Below, one piece after another: positions 43,196-52,255 of a stretch of 64,000 nt of DNA. Both the position numbers and the translations under genes were made by a program. How positions within the stretch are numbered: the stretch's first letter is position 1; every line of letters starts with the position of its first letter. Under the pieces are notes generated by a model that was not told the origin of the DNA, did not search any database, and saw only the letters and a program-made list of their open reading frames with translations. This stretch comes from BRH-c54 sp965284565 (lineage in GTDB: Bacteria; Bacteroidota; Bacteroidia; Flavobacteriales_E; Vicingaceae), in contig OZ260100.1 in NCBI GenBank assembly GCA_965284565.1, positions 2,852,001 to 2,916,000 of the forward strand, given 5' to 3'.

Positions 43196-43795
43196 ATCCA
43201 ATAACCAACCAGTTATACTTCTTCTTTCGTTATTGCAATTTTTAACTTCGTGGAGGGTTTCACTTAAAAAAACAGCTAATCTGTTGGCTTTTGGTGCAAT
43301 AGTTTCTATCTCATTTTTATCTTCATCAAATAAAACCAGTTCTCCACCATCTCCTTGTTGCCAGTTTTTATTCAGATAAAAAACAAAGGAAACTATTCTG
43401 TGAGGATTGTTTTTAAATCTATCTCTGTGCATTTTATAACCTCTTCCTTCTGGGTAAAAAGCATAATGTGTTTCGTAATCTTTAATTCCTAAATAACAAG
43501 TTCTGTTGAGATGAATAATTAACTCATTAATGTATTCATATAACTTAAAAACAGGTGCGTTTTCATCTTTTGGATCTATCCAACGAATAAAATCACCTCT
43601 CACCACTTTATCTATCGTATAATGAATTTGTTTACCTATTCCGGCTTTTGAAAACTCGTCTTCTTGTTGCAGTTCTTCAAACCTATCAATAATATGATTT
43701 AATTGGTTTTCAGGCAATAAACTATCTATTACAGCATATCCTTTTTCGATAATACCATCTGATATTGTTTGAGTTACATCTAAATATTTTTGCAT
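43166..43795 (-). CDS. 2OG-Fe(II) oxygenase
   Basis: 209 residues. A double-stranded beta-helix dioxygenase with the iron ligands in HRDRF (HxD, about residue 118) and the distal His in SETLHEVKNC, followed by Arg in ERRSITGW that binds 2-oxoglutarate. GDGGELVLFDED fits prolyl-hydroxylase-like members. Substrate unknown. Downstream of the ABC export genes on the same strand with a 16-base gap, so it may be co-transcribed. Confidence 0.85.
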   Translation of the reverse strand: MQKYLDVTQTISDGIIEKGYAVIDSLLPENQLNHIIDRFEELQQEDEFSKAGIGKQIHYTIDKVVRGDFIRWIDPKDENAPVFKLYEYINELIIHLNRTCYLGIKDYETHYAFYPEGRGYKMHRDRFKNNPHRIVSFVFYLNKNWQQGDGGELVLFDEDKNEIETIAPKANRLAVFLSETLHEVKNCNNERRSITGWLLDVPTKLTFLG

Positions 43796-43811
43796 GATTA
43801 TTAATAACTAA

Positions 43812-44483
43812 TTAAATAATATGACCATCTCCCATCATGATAATTCTGTCGGTTTTGTTTGCAAACTCTTCATCATGTGTAACGATTAGCAACGAAAGGT
43901 TTTGTTGATGACTTAATTCCTGGAAAATATTAAATACATTTTCAGCATTTTTACTGTCAAGATTTCCTGTTGGTTCATCTCCCATAATTATACTTGGACT
44001 ATTAATTAAAGACCGAGCAATGGATATTCTTTGTTTTTGTCCTCCAGAAATTCTTGAAGCTAATTTTAAAGCTTGATCATCAATGTGAAGTAGTTTTAGT
44101 TTTTCAATTGCATCATGCTCAATTTCTTCGAGACTTTTTTCTCCCAGTTTTTTTGCTGGCAACATTACATTTTCTAAAACTGTAAATTCAGGTAATAAAT
44201 AATGAAACTGAAATACAAAACCAATGTGTTTGTTTCTAATAAAAGCTAATTCATCATTGGTTTTTCCGCTTGTTAATTCTCCATCTATATACAACTCTCC
44301 GTCATAATCAGTATCCATAGTTGAAAGTATATAAAGTAGGGTAGATTTTCCACAACCAGATTTCCCCATAATAGAAACAAACTCTCCTTTAGTTATATTA
44401 AAACTAATGTTTTTAAGTGCATGAAAAAGCACTGGATCTCTAAAGTACTTATTGATATTTTTTGCTTCAAGTATTGTGCTCAT
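43812..44483 (-). CDS. ABC transporter ATP-binding protein (LolD/MacB-like)
   Basis: 223 residues. Walker A GKSGCGKST, signature ISGGQKQRISIARS, Walker B SIIMGDEPTGNLDS and the switch His in VTHDEE. This short ATPase type serves MacB/LolCDE/FtsX-like permeases. Its ATG overlaps the permease stop (ATGA, 44480-44483). With the upstream permease and adaptor it forms an envelope or efflux export system. Confidence 0.93.
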   Translation of the reverse strand: MSTILEAKNINKYFRDPVLFHALKNISFNITKGEFVSIMGKSGCGKSTLLYILSTMDTDYDGELYIDGELTSGKTNDELAFIRNKHIGFVFQFHYLLPEFTVLENVMLPAKKLGEKSLEEIEHDAIEKLKLLHIDDQALKLASRISGGQKQRISIARSLINSPSIIMGDEPTGNLDSKNAENVFNIFQELSHQQNLSLLIVTHDEEFANKTDRIIMMGDGHII

Positions 44484-45742
44484 TGTCCTCTTATTATTTC
44501 AACAGGGTCTATGTTTTTAGCCTTTTGTGCGGGTAAATATCCGGCAATAAAAGTAGATATCATGGCAAATAACATGGCTATTATATAATGAATATAATTA
44601 TACACTACTGGATATGTAGTAATATTAGGAATGGCTTCGGTTTCAAAAGGAATATTATCAATTAATCTACTTACTAAATAACCTATTATCAACCCTAATA
44701 CTCCTCCTACTATACCTATAATAACTGCCTGACTAATAAATATCCTCTTCACATCATTGCCAGAAAAACCTGTAGCTTTTAAAATAGCTATATCATTCAT
44801 TTTTTCATAAATCATCATATTTAAAATATTATAAATTCCAAAGCCCGCTACCAACAACAAGGTTATAGATACTGCATAACTTATGAGGTTTCTTACTGAT
44901 GTTCCTGTTTCGAATTGGGCGTTTGCAGTTTTTATATCTATGGCTGTAAGTCCAAATTCATTAGCAATAAATTTCGACATGGGTACAGCATCTTCAATAT
45001 CATGTAATTTAACATTAATATCTGTAATATAATTTTCAGATTCGGATAAAATACGCTGAGCTGTTTTTACATTAACATAGCTTTGTGTATTATCAATTTC
45101 TGCTAAACCACTTTGAAAAAAACCTACAATCTTTAAAGGAATAATCTCTCCTTTAATATTAGCAATTTGAATTCTGTCACCTATTCTTAAAGACATTTTT
45201 TTAGCTACTCCTATTCCAAGTAAAATTCCATTTATATTGTTGTTTAAATCTATAACGCTCCCTTCTGTAATATAATTATCAAAATTAAACAAGTTAGCTT
45301 CTGCTAATGCATTCACTCCTGTAATCATTCCATTTAATTGTTGGCTCCCTGAAATATAAAAACCTTGAGCAGTTACTTGTGGTATAACTCCTTTAACCTT
45401 AGGGTTTTGGTTAAGGTAGTTGATTAAAGGTTGAGCGTTATGTATTTTTTTTTGAGTTTGCTTAGGTTTTATTGAGTGTATTACATTAAACGACTCTGAA
45501 AAATCTTTAAAATAAGCAACAGGCTGGTTTTTGCTAGGCTTTATATCATTATAAATATGTATGTGAGGTGTTCTATTTAATATTAATCCATCTAACAAAC
45601 CATTTAATCCATTCATAAACCCCATAAGTATTATAAATGCGCTTATTCCAAAAGTAACACCTAATGCTGCAATTGAGGTTTGTTTTATCCTAGAAATTAA
45701 ATGAATTTTAGAAATACCTAATATAATACGGAAACTATTCAT
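44480..45742 (-). CDS. MacB/LolCE-type ABC permease
   Basis: 420 residues from the ATG at 45742, one base after the adaptor stop; a TTG-type start further up (45778) would overlap the adaptor needlessly. Layout: one N-terminal membrane helix, a large periplasmic MacB-PCD domain (about 45-270), then an FtsX domain with three helices and EKMNDIAILKATGFSGNDVKRIF, the classic permease-ATPase contact. The family performs mechanotransmission rather than membrane transit: efflux of drugs, peptides or lipoprotein release. Confidence 0.9.
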   Translation of the reverse strand: MNSFRIILGISKIHLISRIKQTSIAALGVTFGISAFIILMGFMNGLNGLLDGLILNRTPHIHIYNDIKPSKNQPVAYFKDFSESFNVIHSIKPKQTQKKIHNAQPLINYLNQNPKVKGVIPQVTAQGFYISGSQQLNGMITGVNALAEANLFNFDNYITEGSVIDLNNNINGILLGIGVAKKMSLRIGDRIQIANIKGEIIPLKIVGFFQSGLAEIDNTQSYVNVKTAQRILSESENYITDINVKLHDIEDAVPMSKFIANEFGLTAIDIKTANAQFETGTSVRNLISYAVSITLLLVAGFGIYNILNMMIYEKMNDIAILKATGFSGNDVKRIFISQAVIIGIVGGVLGLIIGYLVSRLIDNIPFETEAIPNITTYPVVYNYIHYIIAMLFAMISTFIAGYLPAQKAKNIDPVEIIRGQ

Positions 45743-45743
45743 C

Positions 45744-46853
45744 TTATAATTCAGGTTGATAAATAATAGTATTTTCATCTATACCAGAAATTACTTCAAT
45801 TTTATCTATACTTTCTAAACCAGTTGTAATTTCTACTAATCCTTCTTTAGTTTTTACAGAGTTGTTATTAACCAAATAATTTTTTGGAATAACCAATACT
45901 TTTTCTTTCTCATTTATAATAATATTGGCTTCTCCAGATAAACCTGGATATAATTTTGGAGGTAATTCTATAAACTTAGCATCTATTTTAAACGTTTGGG
46001 TTCTTTCATTTTTTTGAGGATATATTTTATTTACTTTGGCTTTAAAAACCTTATTGGAATAGGCATCTAGCTTAACTACAACCAATTGATTAACTTCAAC
46101 TTTTGCAATATCTACTTCATCAATTAATAACTCAACAATAAAGTTTGACAAACTTCCCAAAGTAGCTATTGACTGTTGTGAAGATACAATTTCTCCAGGT
46201 TTTTTATTTATAGCATATACTTTACCGTTTATGTTACTTTTAATTGTAAAATCTTTAGTTAATATTAATGATGCTTGATAATTATTTTTTGCTTGTTCTA
46301 CTTGTTGTTTTAATTCGTTTTTTGTTCTGTTAAATTTATTTTTAAGTGTGCTATATGTATTTTTTGATGATTCAAAATTTAGTTTAGACATATCATATTC
46401 GGCTTTTGAGCCTATTTTTTGCTGCCATAAACTTTTCTGTCTTAAGTAATTTATAGAGTCGTTAACTAATTTTAGTTTGGCTATTTCTATCTCATTTTTC
46501 ATATCTTCTAAAACAGCATTTTTGCCATTGTAGTTTTCTTGTGCTATTTGTAAGGCTAATCGGGCATTTTCTGTATTTAAAATTGGTGTGTTATTAGTAA
46601 TCAAAAACAATTTATCTCCTTCTTTCACTACATCTCCTTCTTGAACCATTACTTTATCTATAATCCCAGTAACTGAAGAAAATACTTCATATAAGCTATC
46701 TGGTTGTATAATTACTGATGAATAAACCGATTCGGTAAGCTTTTCATAGCTAGGGCTTATCATTTGTGTGTTTTTACTATCGCATGATAACAACAAAAAT
46801 GAAATAAAAATATTTAATATTAATAGCTGTTTAATTCGCTCTATTTTCAACAT
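45744..46853 (-). CDS. periplasmic adaptor (HlyD/MacA-like) lipoprotein
   Basis: 369 residues. Lipobox LLLSCDSKN (Cys24) anchors it. Then come a lipoyl half (SSVTGIIDKVMVQEGDVVKEGDKL), a long alpha-hairpin/coiled coil (about 85-195, rich in Lys, Asn, Gln), the second lipoyl half (INGKVYAINKKPGEIVSS) and a beta-barrel domain. It links an inner-membrane permease to an outer-membrane channel. First gene of the export operon; no TolC gene is adjacent. A perfect palindrome lies 23 bases upstream. Confidence 0.9.
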   Translation of the reverse strand: MLKIERIKQLLILNIFISFLLLSCDSKNTQMISPSYEKLTESVYSSVIIQPDSLYEVFSSVTGIIDKVMVQEGDVVKEGDKLFLITNNTPILNTENARLALQIAQENYNGKNAVLEDMKNEIEIAKLKLVNDSINYLRQKSLWQQKIGSKAEYDMSKLNFESSKNTYSTLKNKFNRTKNELKQQVEQAKNNYQASLILTKDFTIKSNINGKVYAINKKPGEIVSSQQSIATLGSLSNFIVELLIDEVDIAKVEVNQLVVVKLDAYSNKVFKAKVNKIYPQKNERTQTFKIDAKFIELPPKLYPGLSGEANIIINEKEKVLVIPKNYLVNNNSVKTKEGLVEITTGLESIDKIEVISGIDENTIIYQPEL

Positions 46854-46875
46854 ACAGTTTAATCTTTTTTTGATG

Positions 46876-46893
46876 AATAACGAAATCGTTATT
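46876..46893. promoter_or_regulatory. palindromic operator candidate of the export operon
   Basis: AATAACGA-AA-TCGTTATT: two perfect 8-bp arms with a 2-bp centre, 23 bases upstream of the adaptor start. A near -7 box (TACCTTTA, minus strand) lies just upstream at about 46901-46908. Size and symmetry fit a TetR- or MarR-type dimer. No regulator gene is adjacent. Confidence 0.5.
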
Positions 46894-46931
46894 ATACTTG
46901 TAAAGGTAGCTATTTAAAAATATTATTAAAC

Positions 46932-46962
46932 AAAAAAAAGCTACAAATTATTGTAGCTTTTT
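46932..46962 (-). terminator. rho-independent terminator after 46993-47652
   Basis: AAAAGCTACAA, a short ATTA loop, then TTGTAGCTTTTT. The stem has runs of A on one side and T on the other, so it works on either strand. It separates the secreted-protein genes from the export operon. Confidence 0.7.
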
Positions 46963-46992
46963 CTATTTATAACATGGTGTGTGTGGGTTATT

Positions 46993-47652
46993 TTAAAACC
47001 CTGTACCTTTAAATCCTTGAATTGGAGAAGTCATGTGTTCTACTAAAATACCTACACAACCCATATCTGTAGATTTAATAAGTTTATTTTTAGTATTACC
47101 ACTTCCGCCACTTCCTGGAATTGAAACTTCTAATACTAACCTTCTGGTAGTTTCTACAGAAAACTCTAACTCTGTTGCAAACCCATCTTGACTATTATCA
47201 TAAAGTAAATTTTTTTGTTGCTCTACTACAGTTACCGTTTCTTTACTTACTACTTCTACTTGATTTCCAGTTGGTACATATGAGCCCCATTCATCAACAA
47301 TTAACTCACCATTTTCGTCTTTTTCGTACTCATCTTCCATAGTTTTAGTTTCAATAACTTTTTCTACTTTAACTTTTTTGGTTTCATACACTTTAAAAGT
47401 AATTTGAGAACCTAAGGTTTCATCAAAACATAAAGATATTCTATAATCTTGACCTTTATAAACAACTACATTTAATTCTGATGTTTGACCTTTACTAAAT
47501 AATGCACTTTTAGATTGTCCATTTAAGCTATACATACCACTTTCTGATGGTGGACAATATTTAGTATGGAAGTGATTACAATATTGCGCAGAAGTTACTA
47601 CTGGTATTGCAATTATTGATAGGATTAATAAGATATTATTTATATTTTTCAT
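46993..47652 (-). CDS. secreted hypothetical protein
   Basis: 219 residues with a signal peptide (1-22, ending TSAQ). YCNHFHTKYCPPSE after the signal has a Cys/His cluster. The body is beta-rich, with charged repeats (EKVIETKTMEDEYEKDENGEL) and a Gly/Ser-rich loop. No family recognised; LFSKGQTSELNVVVYKGQDYRI suggests a small beta-sandwich. Downstream of a lipoprotein gene by 50 bases and followed by a terminator, so probably one two-gene unit. Confidence 0.6.
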   Translation of the reverse strand: MKNINNILLILSIIAIPVVTSAQYCNHFHTKYCPPSESGMYSLNGQSKSALFSKGQTSELNVVVYKGQDYRISLCFDETLGSQITFKVYETKKVKVEKVIETKTMEDEYEKDENGELIVDEWGSYVPTGNQVEVVSKETVTVVEQQKNLLYDNSQDGFATELEFSVETTRRLVLEVSIPGSGGSGNTKNKLIKSTDMGCVGILVEHMTSPIQGFKGTGF

Positions 47653-47702
47653 TGTTGAACTTTTAAATTTTATACTTGTGAATTTTGCGTAATTGATTAA
47701 TG

Positions 47703-48590
47703 TTATTTAACAATTTTAGTTCTTAATTCAGTTACTTTAGATTTAATAGCTTCAAATTGTTCCTTTGTTATTTTTAATGAACTTCCACCACCTAATATCA
47801 TTTTACCTTCGCCTTTTTTCTTTAGTGTAATTCCAGATGAATTAGCATCTTTTTCTGCAACAGGTTCAAACACTACCTCTAATTCTTTCAACATTGTAAG
47901 CATTTCTTTAACATCTGTTTTATCATTGTATCTGTCTAAGTACATCAATAAATTATCAAGTGTTAGTTTTTGATCTGCTAATCTTTGTAAAGCAGCTTCA
48001 TTCTTATTATAATCAATTGAATTAGCAACGATGTAAACTGTTTCTAACCATCCTGCAGCAGCAATTATACCAAGTTTGTCTCCTTGCTCGTTTTGTTCTA
48101 AATAATCTACAACAGAAAAATAAGAATCATTAGAATTTTCTAACAATTCTTCTGGTTTGTCCAAGTTGTTTTTAATGTTATTCATTAACTCCTCATTAAA
48201 AGCTCCAGAAATACCAATGTTTTCAGCTAATTTCTGAATAGTAGCGAAATACTTAATTGATTCATTAAACTCTTCATATGCTGCTGTATAAGCTAAATCT
48301 GCTGAATACACACCAAAAATCATAGTTTGTTCTAATGGTGTTGTATAATTTGATTGCTTTTGTGGAGAGTTAATAAGTGCTTTATTATAAGTTAACCCTG
48401 ATTTTTTTATAAATCCAAACATTTCATCTGGAGCAGGTATTTGATAAAATTTTTCGTTCTGTGGTTTTTCTTCTGTAACAATTTCCACTTCAACTTCTTC
48501 TTCCATCGGTTTATCTTCAGTACAAGATATGTACATTAACATTGGAAACGCTGCAACAATAGCTATTACGTGTTTTAAATTTCTTTTCAT
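47703..48590 (-). CDS. hypothetical lipoprotein, mostly helical
   Basis: 295 residues. A lipoprotein signal (PMLMYISCTEDKP; Cys23) is followed by an acidic linker (MEEEVEVEIVTEE), then a helical domain with DLAYTAAYEEFNESIKYFATIQKLAENIGI. Similar helical lipoproteins are common in Bacteroidota next to secreted proteins of unknown role. A -7 box at 48667-48674 and a perfect hairpin at its transcription start precede it. Confidence 0.65.
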   Translation of the reverse strand: MKRNLKHVIAIVAAFPMLMYISCTEDKPMEEEVEVEIVTEEKPQNEKFYQIPAPDEMFGFIKKSGLTYNKALINSPQKQSNYTTPLEQTMIFGVYSADLAYTAAYEEFNESIKYFATIQKLAENIGISGAFNEELMNNIKNNLDKPEELLENSNDSYFSVVDYLEQNEQGDKLGIIAAAGWLETVYIVANSIDYNKNEAALQRLADQKLTLDNLLMYLDRYNDKTDVKEMLTMLKELEVVFEPVAEKDANSSGITLKKKGEGKMILGGGSSLKITKEQFEAIKSKVTELRTKIVK

Positions 48591-48640
48591 GTGTTAATCT
48601 GTTTTTACTTTTAAGCTTTGTAAATTAATTTGTATTTACC

Positions 48641-48660
48641 GATAAGTAAATCTACTTATC
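48641..48660. promoter_or_regulatory. palindrome at the predicted start of transcription of 47703-48590
   Basis: GATAAGTA-AATC-TACTTATC: a perfect 8-bp stem with a 4-nt centre. On the minus strand it begins at the predicted +1, so it may be an operator or a 5' stabilising hairpin of the message. Confidence 0.5.
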
Positions 48661-48666
48661 TTCCGA

Positions 48667-48674
48667 CAAATGTA
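48667..48674 (-). promoter_or_regulatory. -7 promoter box of 47703-48590
   Basis: TACATTTG on the minus strand; predicted start near 48660, giving a leader of about 70 nt. Confidence 0.45.
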
Positions 48675-48728
48675 TAAATAATTTCGATTAAATAAATAAT
48701 TTATTGGAATTGATTTAGGATACCTCCT

Positions 48729-49526
48729 TTAATTGAGTACTTTATCTAAGTATTTTTGATAAATATCAAAGGTGTTTAAGTTATTATGAGAGCCATAATC
48801 TATAGTACATAAATCAATGTTTTTACCTAGTTTTTGTAGTCTTAAACTCATCTCATAAGGAACTGTTTCATCTTCAGTGCCGTGTATTAAGTGAATAGGG
48901 ATTTTTATTTCCGATATCCACTTATTAGTTTTAAATTGATAATGTAATAAAATTGAATTAGGTAAATATGGATAATGAAATTTTGAAACATCATAAAAAT
49001 TATAGTACGGTGTTTCTAAAATTAATTTGTTAGGGGTTATTTCATGAGCTAACTTTGCAGCAATACCAGAACCTAAAGATATTCCATAAAAAATAATATT
49101 ATTAAATGAGTATCTTTTTTCTATTTCTTTATAGATTAAAAGTGCATCTTTATATAGCATTTTTTCATTTTTAATTTTGCCCGTGCTTTTACCAAACCCC
49201 CTATAATCATAGATTAAAACATCATAACCTCTTTTAGTAAAATCATTTGCTTTTAATCCCCAATGCTCTAAACTACCTGCATTTCCATGGTGATAATAAA
49301 CTAATCCCTTAGGATTTTCTGACTTAAACATCAATACGTTAATTTTTTCTCCATCAGGAGTTTGTATGTTAAATTCTTCAAATGATTCACTGAATTTAAA
49401 AATGTGTTTATTAGATAATTTTTCTGGATAAAATATCAAATGTTCTTGATATAAATATATAACAAGACCTAAACATATTAATACTGAAGGCACTATAATT
49501 GATATGTAAAGTAAATATTTTGACAA
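48729..49526 (-). CDS. alpha/beta hydrolase (Bem46/ABHD-like)
   Basis: 265 residues with one N-terminal membrane helix (ISIIVPSVLICLGLVIYLY). Oxyanion motif HHGNAG, nucleophile elbow YGISLGSG, Asp in HGTEDETVPY and His in YGSHNNL complete the triad. YDYRGFGKS is also typical. Probably a membrane-anchored esterase or lipase-like enzyme; substrate unknown. The start is a TTG at 49526, as no ATG fits. Divergent from the thioredoxin-like gene. Confidence 0.87.
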   Translation of the reverse strand: MSKYLLYISIIVPSVLICLGLVIYLYQEHLIFYPEKLSNKHIFKFSESFEEFNIQTPDGEKINVLMFKSENPKGLVYYHHGNAGSLEHWGLKANDFTKRGYDVLIYDYRGFGKSTGKIKNEKMLYKDALLIYKEIEKRYSFNNIIFYGISLGSGIAAKLAHEITPNKLILETPYYNFYDVSKFHYPYLPNSILLHYQFKTNKWISEIKIPIHLIHGTEDETVPYEMSLRLQKLGKNIDLCTIDYGSHNNLNTFDIYQKYLDKVLN

Positions 49527-49558
49527 TTTAATGATATGTTAATTTTTTTTAATCCGTT

Positions 49559-49587
49559 TTTGTTGCTGAAATTAAATCTTAAATTTG
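49559..49587 (+). promoter_or_regulatory. promoter of the TlpA-like gene
   Basis: TTTG (49559-49562), 17-bp spacer, TAAATTTG (49580-49587): both elements of the Bacteroidota consensus. Predicted start about 20 bases before the ATG at 49614. Confidence 0.55.
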
Positions 49588-49613
49588 AACTTGTTTAAAA
49601 ACATCACAAAATT

Positions 49614-51092
49614 ATGAAGAAATTATTTCCTATTCTACTTCTCTTAAGTCTTTCGGTTTCTATTTTCGCACAAAACAATAAGTATTCTATAAAACTAAAA
49701 GTTGAGGGATTAAAAAACACAGATTTATTTTTAATTAACTACTACGGTAATCAGCGTTATTATAAAGATACTGCAAAGGTTAATGATAAAGGAATAGCTC
49801 ATTTTACAGGTGCAAACAATATTGAACATGGTATTTATGGTGTTTTTCATAATGGTAGAATATTGTTTGAAATTCTGGTTAATGAACCTATTATTGAAAT
49901 TGAAACAGATACACTTAACCCTATAAAAAATATGGTGGTGAAAAAATCTGAAGAAAATGAATTGTTTTTAGAACACCTACTACACGTAGGTAAAATACAA
50001 GAAAATGCTACTAAACTTCGTGAAAAACACAAGCAAGAAACTACAACTTCTGAAGAAAAAAAAGAAATAGAAAAACAATTGGCTAATATTGAAACAGAAG
50101 TTCAAGACTACAGATTATCTATTATTGAAGAACATCCTAATACTTTTGTTGCTGCTTTGTTTAAGGCTATGAAAGAACCTGAAACCACAGAATTTGATAC
50201 CATTCAGAACGACTCAATACTGCAATACACTCGTTATCAATATTACAAAAATCATTTTTTTGATGACCTAGATTTTAGTGACGAACGTTTGTTAAGAAGT
50301 CCGTTGTACCATAATAAAATTGAAAAATATTTCACCAAACTTGCCTATCCAAACCCCGATTCTATTAATGCAGATATTGATTGGGTAGTTAAAAAAGCTA
50401 GGGCTAATAAAGAAATCTTTAAATACACCATTCATTACTTGATTAACCATTATGAAAAATCTAAAATAATGGGCATGGATGCTGTTTTTGCTCATATTGC
50501 TTTAAATTACTATACCAAAGAGGATGCTTTTTGGGCTGACGAAAAGTTGATAGAAAAAGTACAAGATAAAGCAAGAAAATTAAGTCCTGTGCTAATAGGA
50601 AAAAAAGCAATTAACCTTATTTTAATGGATACTGCAAAGGCTAATTGGGTTGATATGTACAAATTAGATAAAGAATATACTATTCTTATTTTTTGGGATC
50701 CTGAATGCGGGCATTGTAAAAAAGAATTACCAAAAATAGCAGAATACTATCAATCTATTAAAGACAAAAGTGTTGCTGTATATGCTGTTAGTTCCGACCA
50801 TAATGAGGCTTGGAAAAAATTTATTAGAGAAAATAATATGGACTTTTACAATGTAGCTGTACCAAAAGATGTTTATGAGGACAAACAAAAAGCAACAGAA
50901 TATGTTGCCAAAGGGTATACTGACTTAAAAAGTTTAAACTACAGCACTACCTATGATGTTTTTACTACACCTCAAATTTATTTATTAAATAAAGACAAGG
51001 TCATTATTGCTAAAAAGCTTGATAGTGAGCTATTAAAACAAGTACTTAACAAAGAATTAGGAATTACTGAAGAATTAAAACCAACTGAATAG
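49614..51092 (+). CDS. TlpA-like thioredoxin-fold protein (DUF4369/DUF5106 type)
   Basis: 492 residues with a signal peptide (ending IFAQN). The N-terminal beta domain (about 22-120: KLKVEGLKNTDLFLINYYGNQRYYKDTAKV) is DUF4369-like. A helical middle follows, then a thioredoxin domain (about 335-485) with FWDPECGHCKKELPKI, an intact CxxC. It acts in the periplasm as a thiol-disulfide oxidoreductase; the client is unknown. Confidence 0.87.
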   Translation: MKKLFPILLLLSLSVSIFAQNNKYSIKLKVEGLKNTDLFLINYYGNQRYYKDTAKVNDKGIAHFTGANNIEHGIYGVFHNGRILFEILVNEPIIEIETDTLNPIKNMVVKKSEENELFLEHLLHVGKIQENATKLREKHKQETTTSEEKKEIEKQLANIETEVQDYRLSIIEEHPNTFVAALFKAMKEPETTEFDTIQNDSILQYTRYQYYKNHFFDDLDFSDERLLRSPLYHNKIEKYFTKLAYPNPDSINADIDWVVKKARANKEIFKYTIHYLINHYEKSKIMGMDAVFAHIALNYYTKEDAFWADEKLIEKVQDKARKLSPVLIGKKAINLILMDTAKANWVDMYKLDKEYTILIFWDPECGHCKKELPKIAEYYQSIKDKSVAVYAVSSDHNEAWKKFIRENNMDFYNVAVPKDVYEDKQKATEYVAKGYTDLKSLNYSTTYDVFTTPQIYLLNKDKVIIAKKLDSELLKQVLNKELGITEELKPTE

Positions 51093-51115
51093 TTTTTTTA
51101 ATACACGTTAAAGGA

Positions 51116-51123
51116 TAACTTTG
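51116..51123 (+). promoter_or_regulatory. -7 promoter box upstream of the SCO gene
   Basis: TAACTTTG matches TAnnTTTG. The leader to 51245 would be about 115 nt and includes a 29-codon frame (51150-51239, MKHPLVKTFSYKMM...) of doubtful status. Confidence 0.4.
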
Positions 51124-51244
51124 CAGCCAATGACTTAAGTAGCCCCTTTTATGAAGCATCCATTAGTAAAAACATTTTCTTACAAAATGATGATTGTTGA
51201 GGAGTTACATCTGACCGATTTAATGTCTATAAAAATTTAAACAG

Positions 51245-51895
51245 ATGAAAACACTTATCCCTTCAATTATTATTGTTGTTATTGGTATTACCATTGCTTA
51301 TTTTATGATAAGTAAACCTAAACCTTTAAAAATTTACAATCCTGCCGATATCAATCCAAAATTAGTTGATGAATCTCTACAAGGAACTACTAAAAACCAT
51401 AGCGTTGGTGATTTTAATTTAATTGACCAAGATGGAAAAAATGTTACTCCAAAAGACTTTGAAGGTAAAATTTATATAACTGATTTCTTTTTTGTTACCT
51501 GCCCTACTATTTGTCCGAAAATGACTGACCAAATGCTTAGGGTTTACGAAGAATTTAATGAAAATGGTGATATTTTATTTTTGTCGCATACGGTAATGCC
51601 AGAGGAAGATTCTGTTCCTGTATTAAAAGAATATGCAGATAAACATAATATCTTATCTGAAAGGTGGAAGTTAGTAACGGGTGATAAAAAACATATTTAT
51701 GATCTTGCTAGAAAAACCTATTTTGCAGCTGTTACAGAAGGTGATGGTGGTAAAGATGACTTTATACATACAGAAAACTTTATATTAGTTGATAAAGAAA
51801 AAAGACTAAGAGGATTTTATGATGGAACATCAAAAAAAGATGTGGATAGACTAATTAAAGATATTTATACGTTATTAGCTGAATATGAAAAGTAA
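51245..51895 (+). CDS. SCO1/SenC-family copper chaperone/thiol protein
   Basis: 216 residues with an N-terminal membrane anchor (SIIIVVIGITIAYFMI). Thioredoxin fold with the SCO motif DFFFVTCPTICPKMT (CxxxC) and the distal His in FIHTENFILVD. SCO proteins deliver copper to the CuA site of cytochrome oxidase or act as thiol reductases. Followed six bases later by a small basic lipoprotein gene, so they are co-transcribed. Confidence 0.9.
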   Translation: MKTLIPSIIIVVIGITIAYFMISKPKPLKIYNPADINPKLVDESLQGTTKNHSVGDFNLIDQDGKNVTPKDFEGKIYITDFFFVTCPTICPKMTDQMLRVYEEFNENGDILFLSHTVMPEEDSVPVLKEYADKHNILSERWKLVTGDKKHIYDLARKTYFAAVTEGDGGKDDFIHTENFILVDKEKRLRGFYDGTSKKDVDRLIKDIYTLLAEYEK

Positions 51896-51901
51896 TATAT
51901 T

Positions 51902-52249
51902 ATGAATTCAACACAAAAAACCTTTTTACTTTTAATACTAACTATTTTTTTATTTTCATGTAGTAAAAAAATAGATCAATCCTCTATGTTTCATGGTAGA
52001 GAACATAAGAGTAAGAAAAAAGGCATATACAGTGCAGGATTAAAAAGTAAAAAACCTGTTAGTGTTCAAATAAAAGAAGAATACGATAAACAATCTAAAT
52101 ACGATACCAACCCTAAAAAAGCTGCTAAGAAAGCTGAAAAAGAATTAGAAAAAAAGAAAAAATATGCAAACAAACAACGTGCTAAAAATAACAGAAAACG
52201 TAGGGTGAAAGTTAAAACTACCAAAGGAAAATCTAGTGGAGATAATTAA
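51902..52249 (+). CDS. small Lys-rich lipoprotein
   Basis: 115 residues. Lipobox LFLFSCSKK (Cys20), then a highly basic low-complexity chain (AAKKAEKELEKKKKYANK, NRKRRVKVKTTKG). Probably anchored in the envelope and binding an acidic polymer. No family recognised. Starts six bases after the SCO stop. Confidence 0.65.
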   Translation: MNSTQKTFLLLILTIFLFSCSKKIDQSSMFHGREHKSKKKGIYSAGLKSKKPVSVQIKEEYDKQSKYDTNPKKAAKKAEKELEKKKKYANKQRAKNNRKRRVKVKTTKGKSSGDN

Positions 52250-52255
52250 ATCAAC

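Noticed and set aside
51150..51239. 29-codon frame upstream of the SCO gene
   Set aside because: It starts with ATG and lies behind a promoter box, but it is short, has no recognisable feature and could simply be leader sequence.
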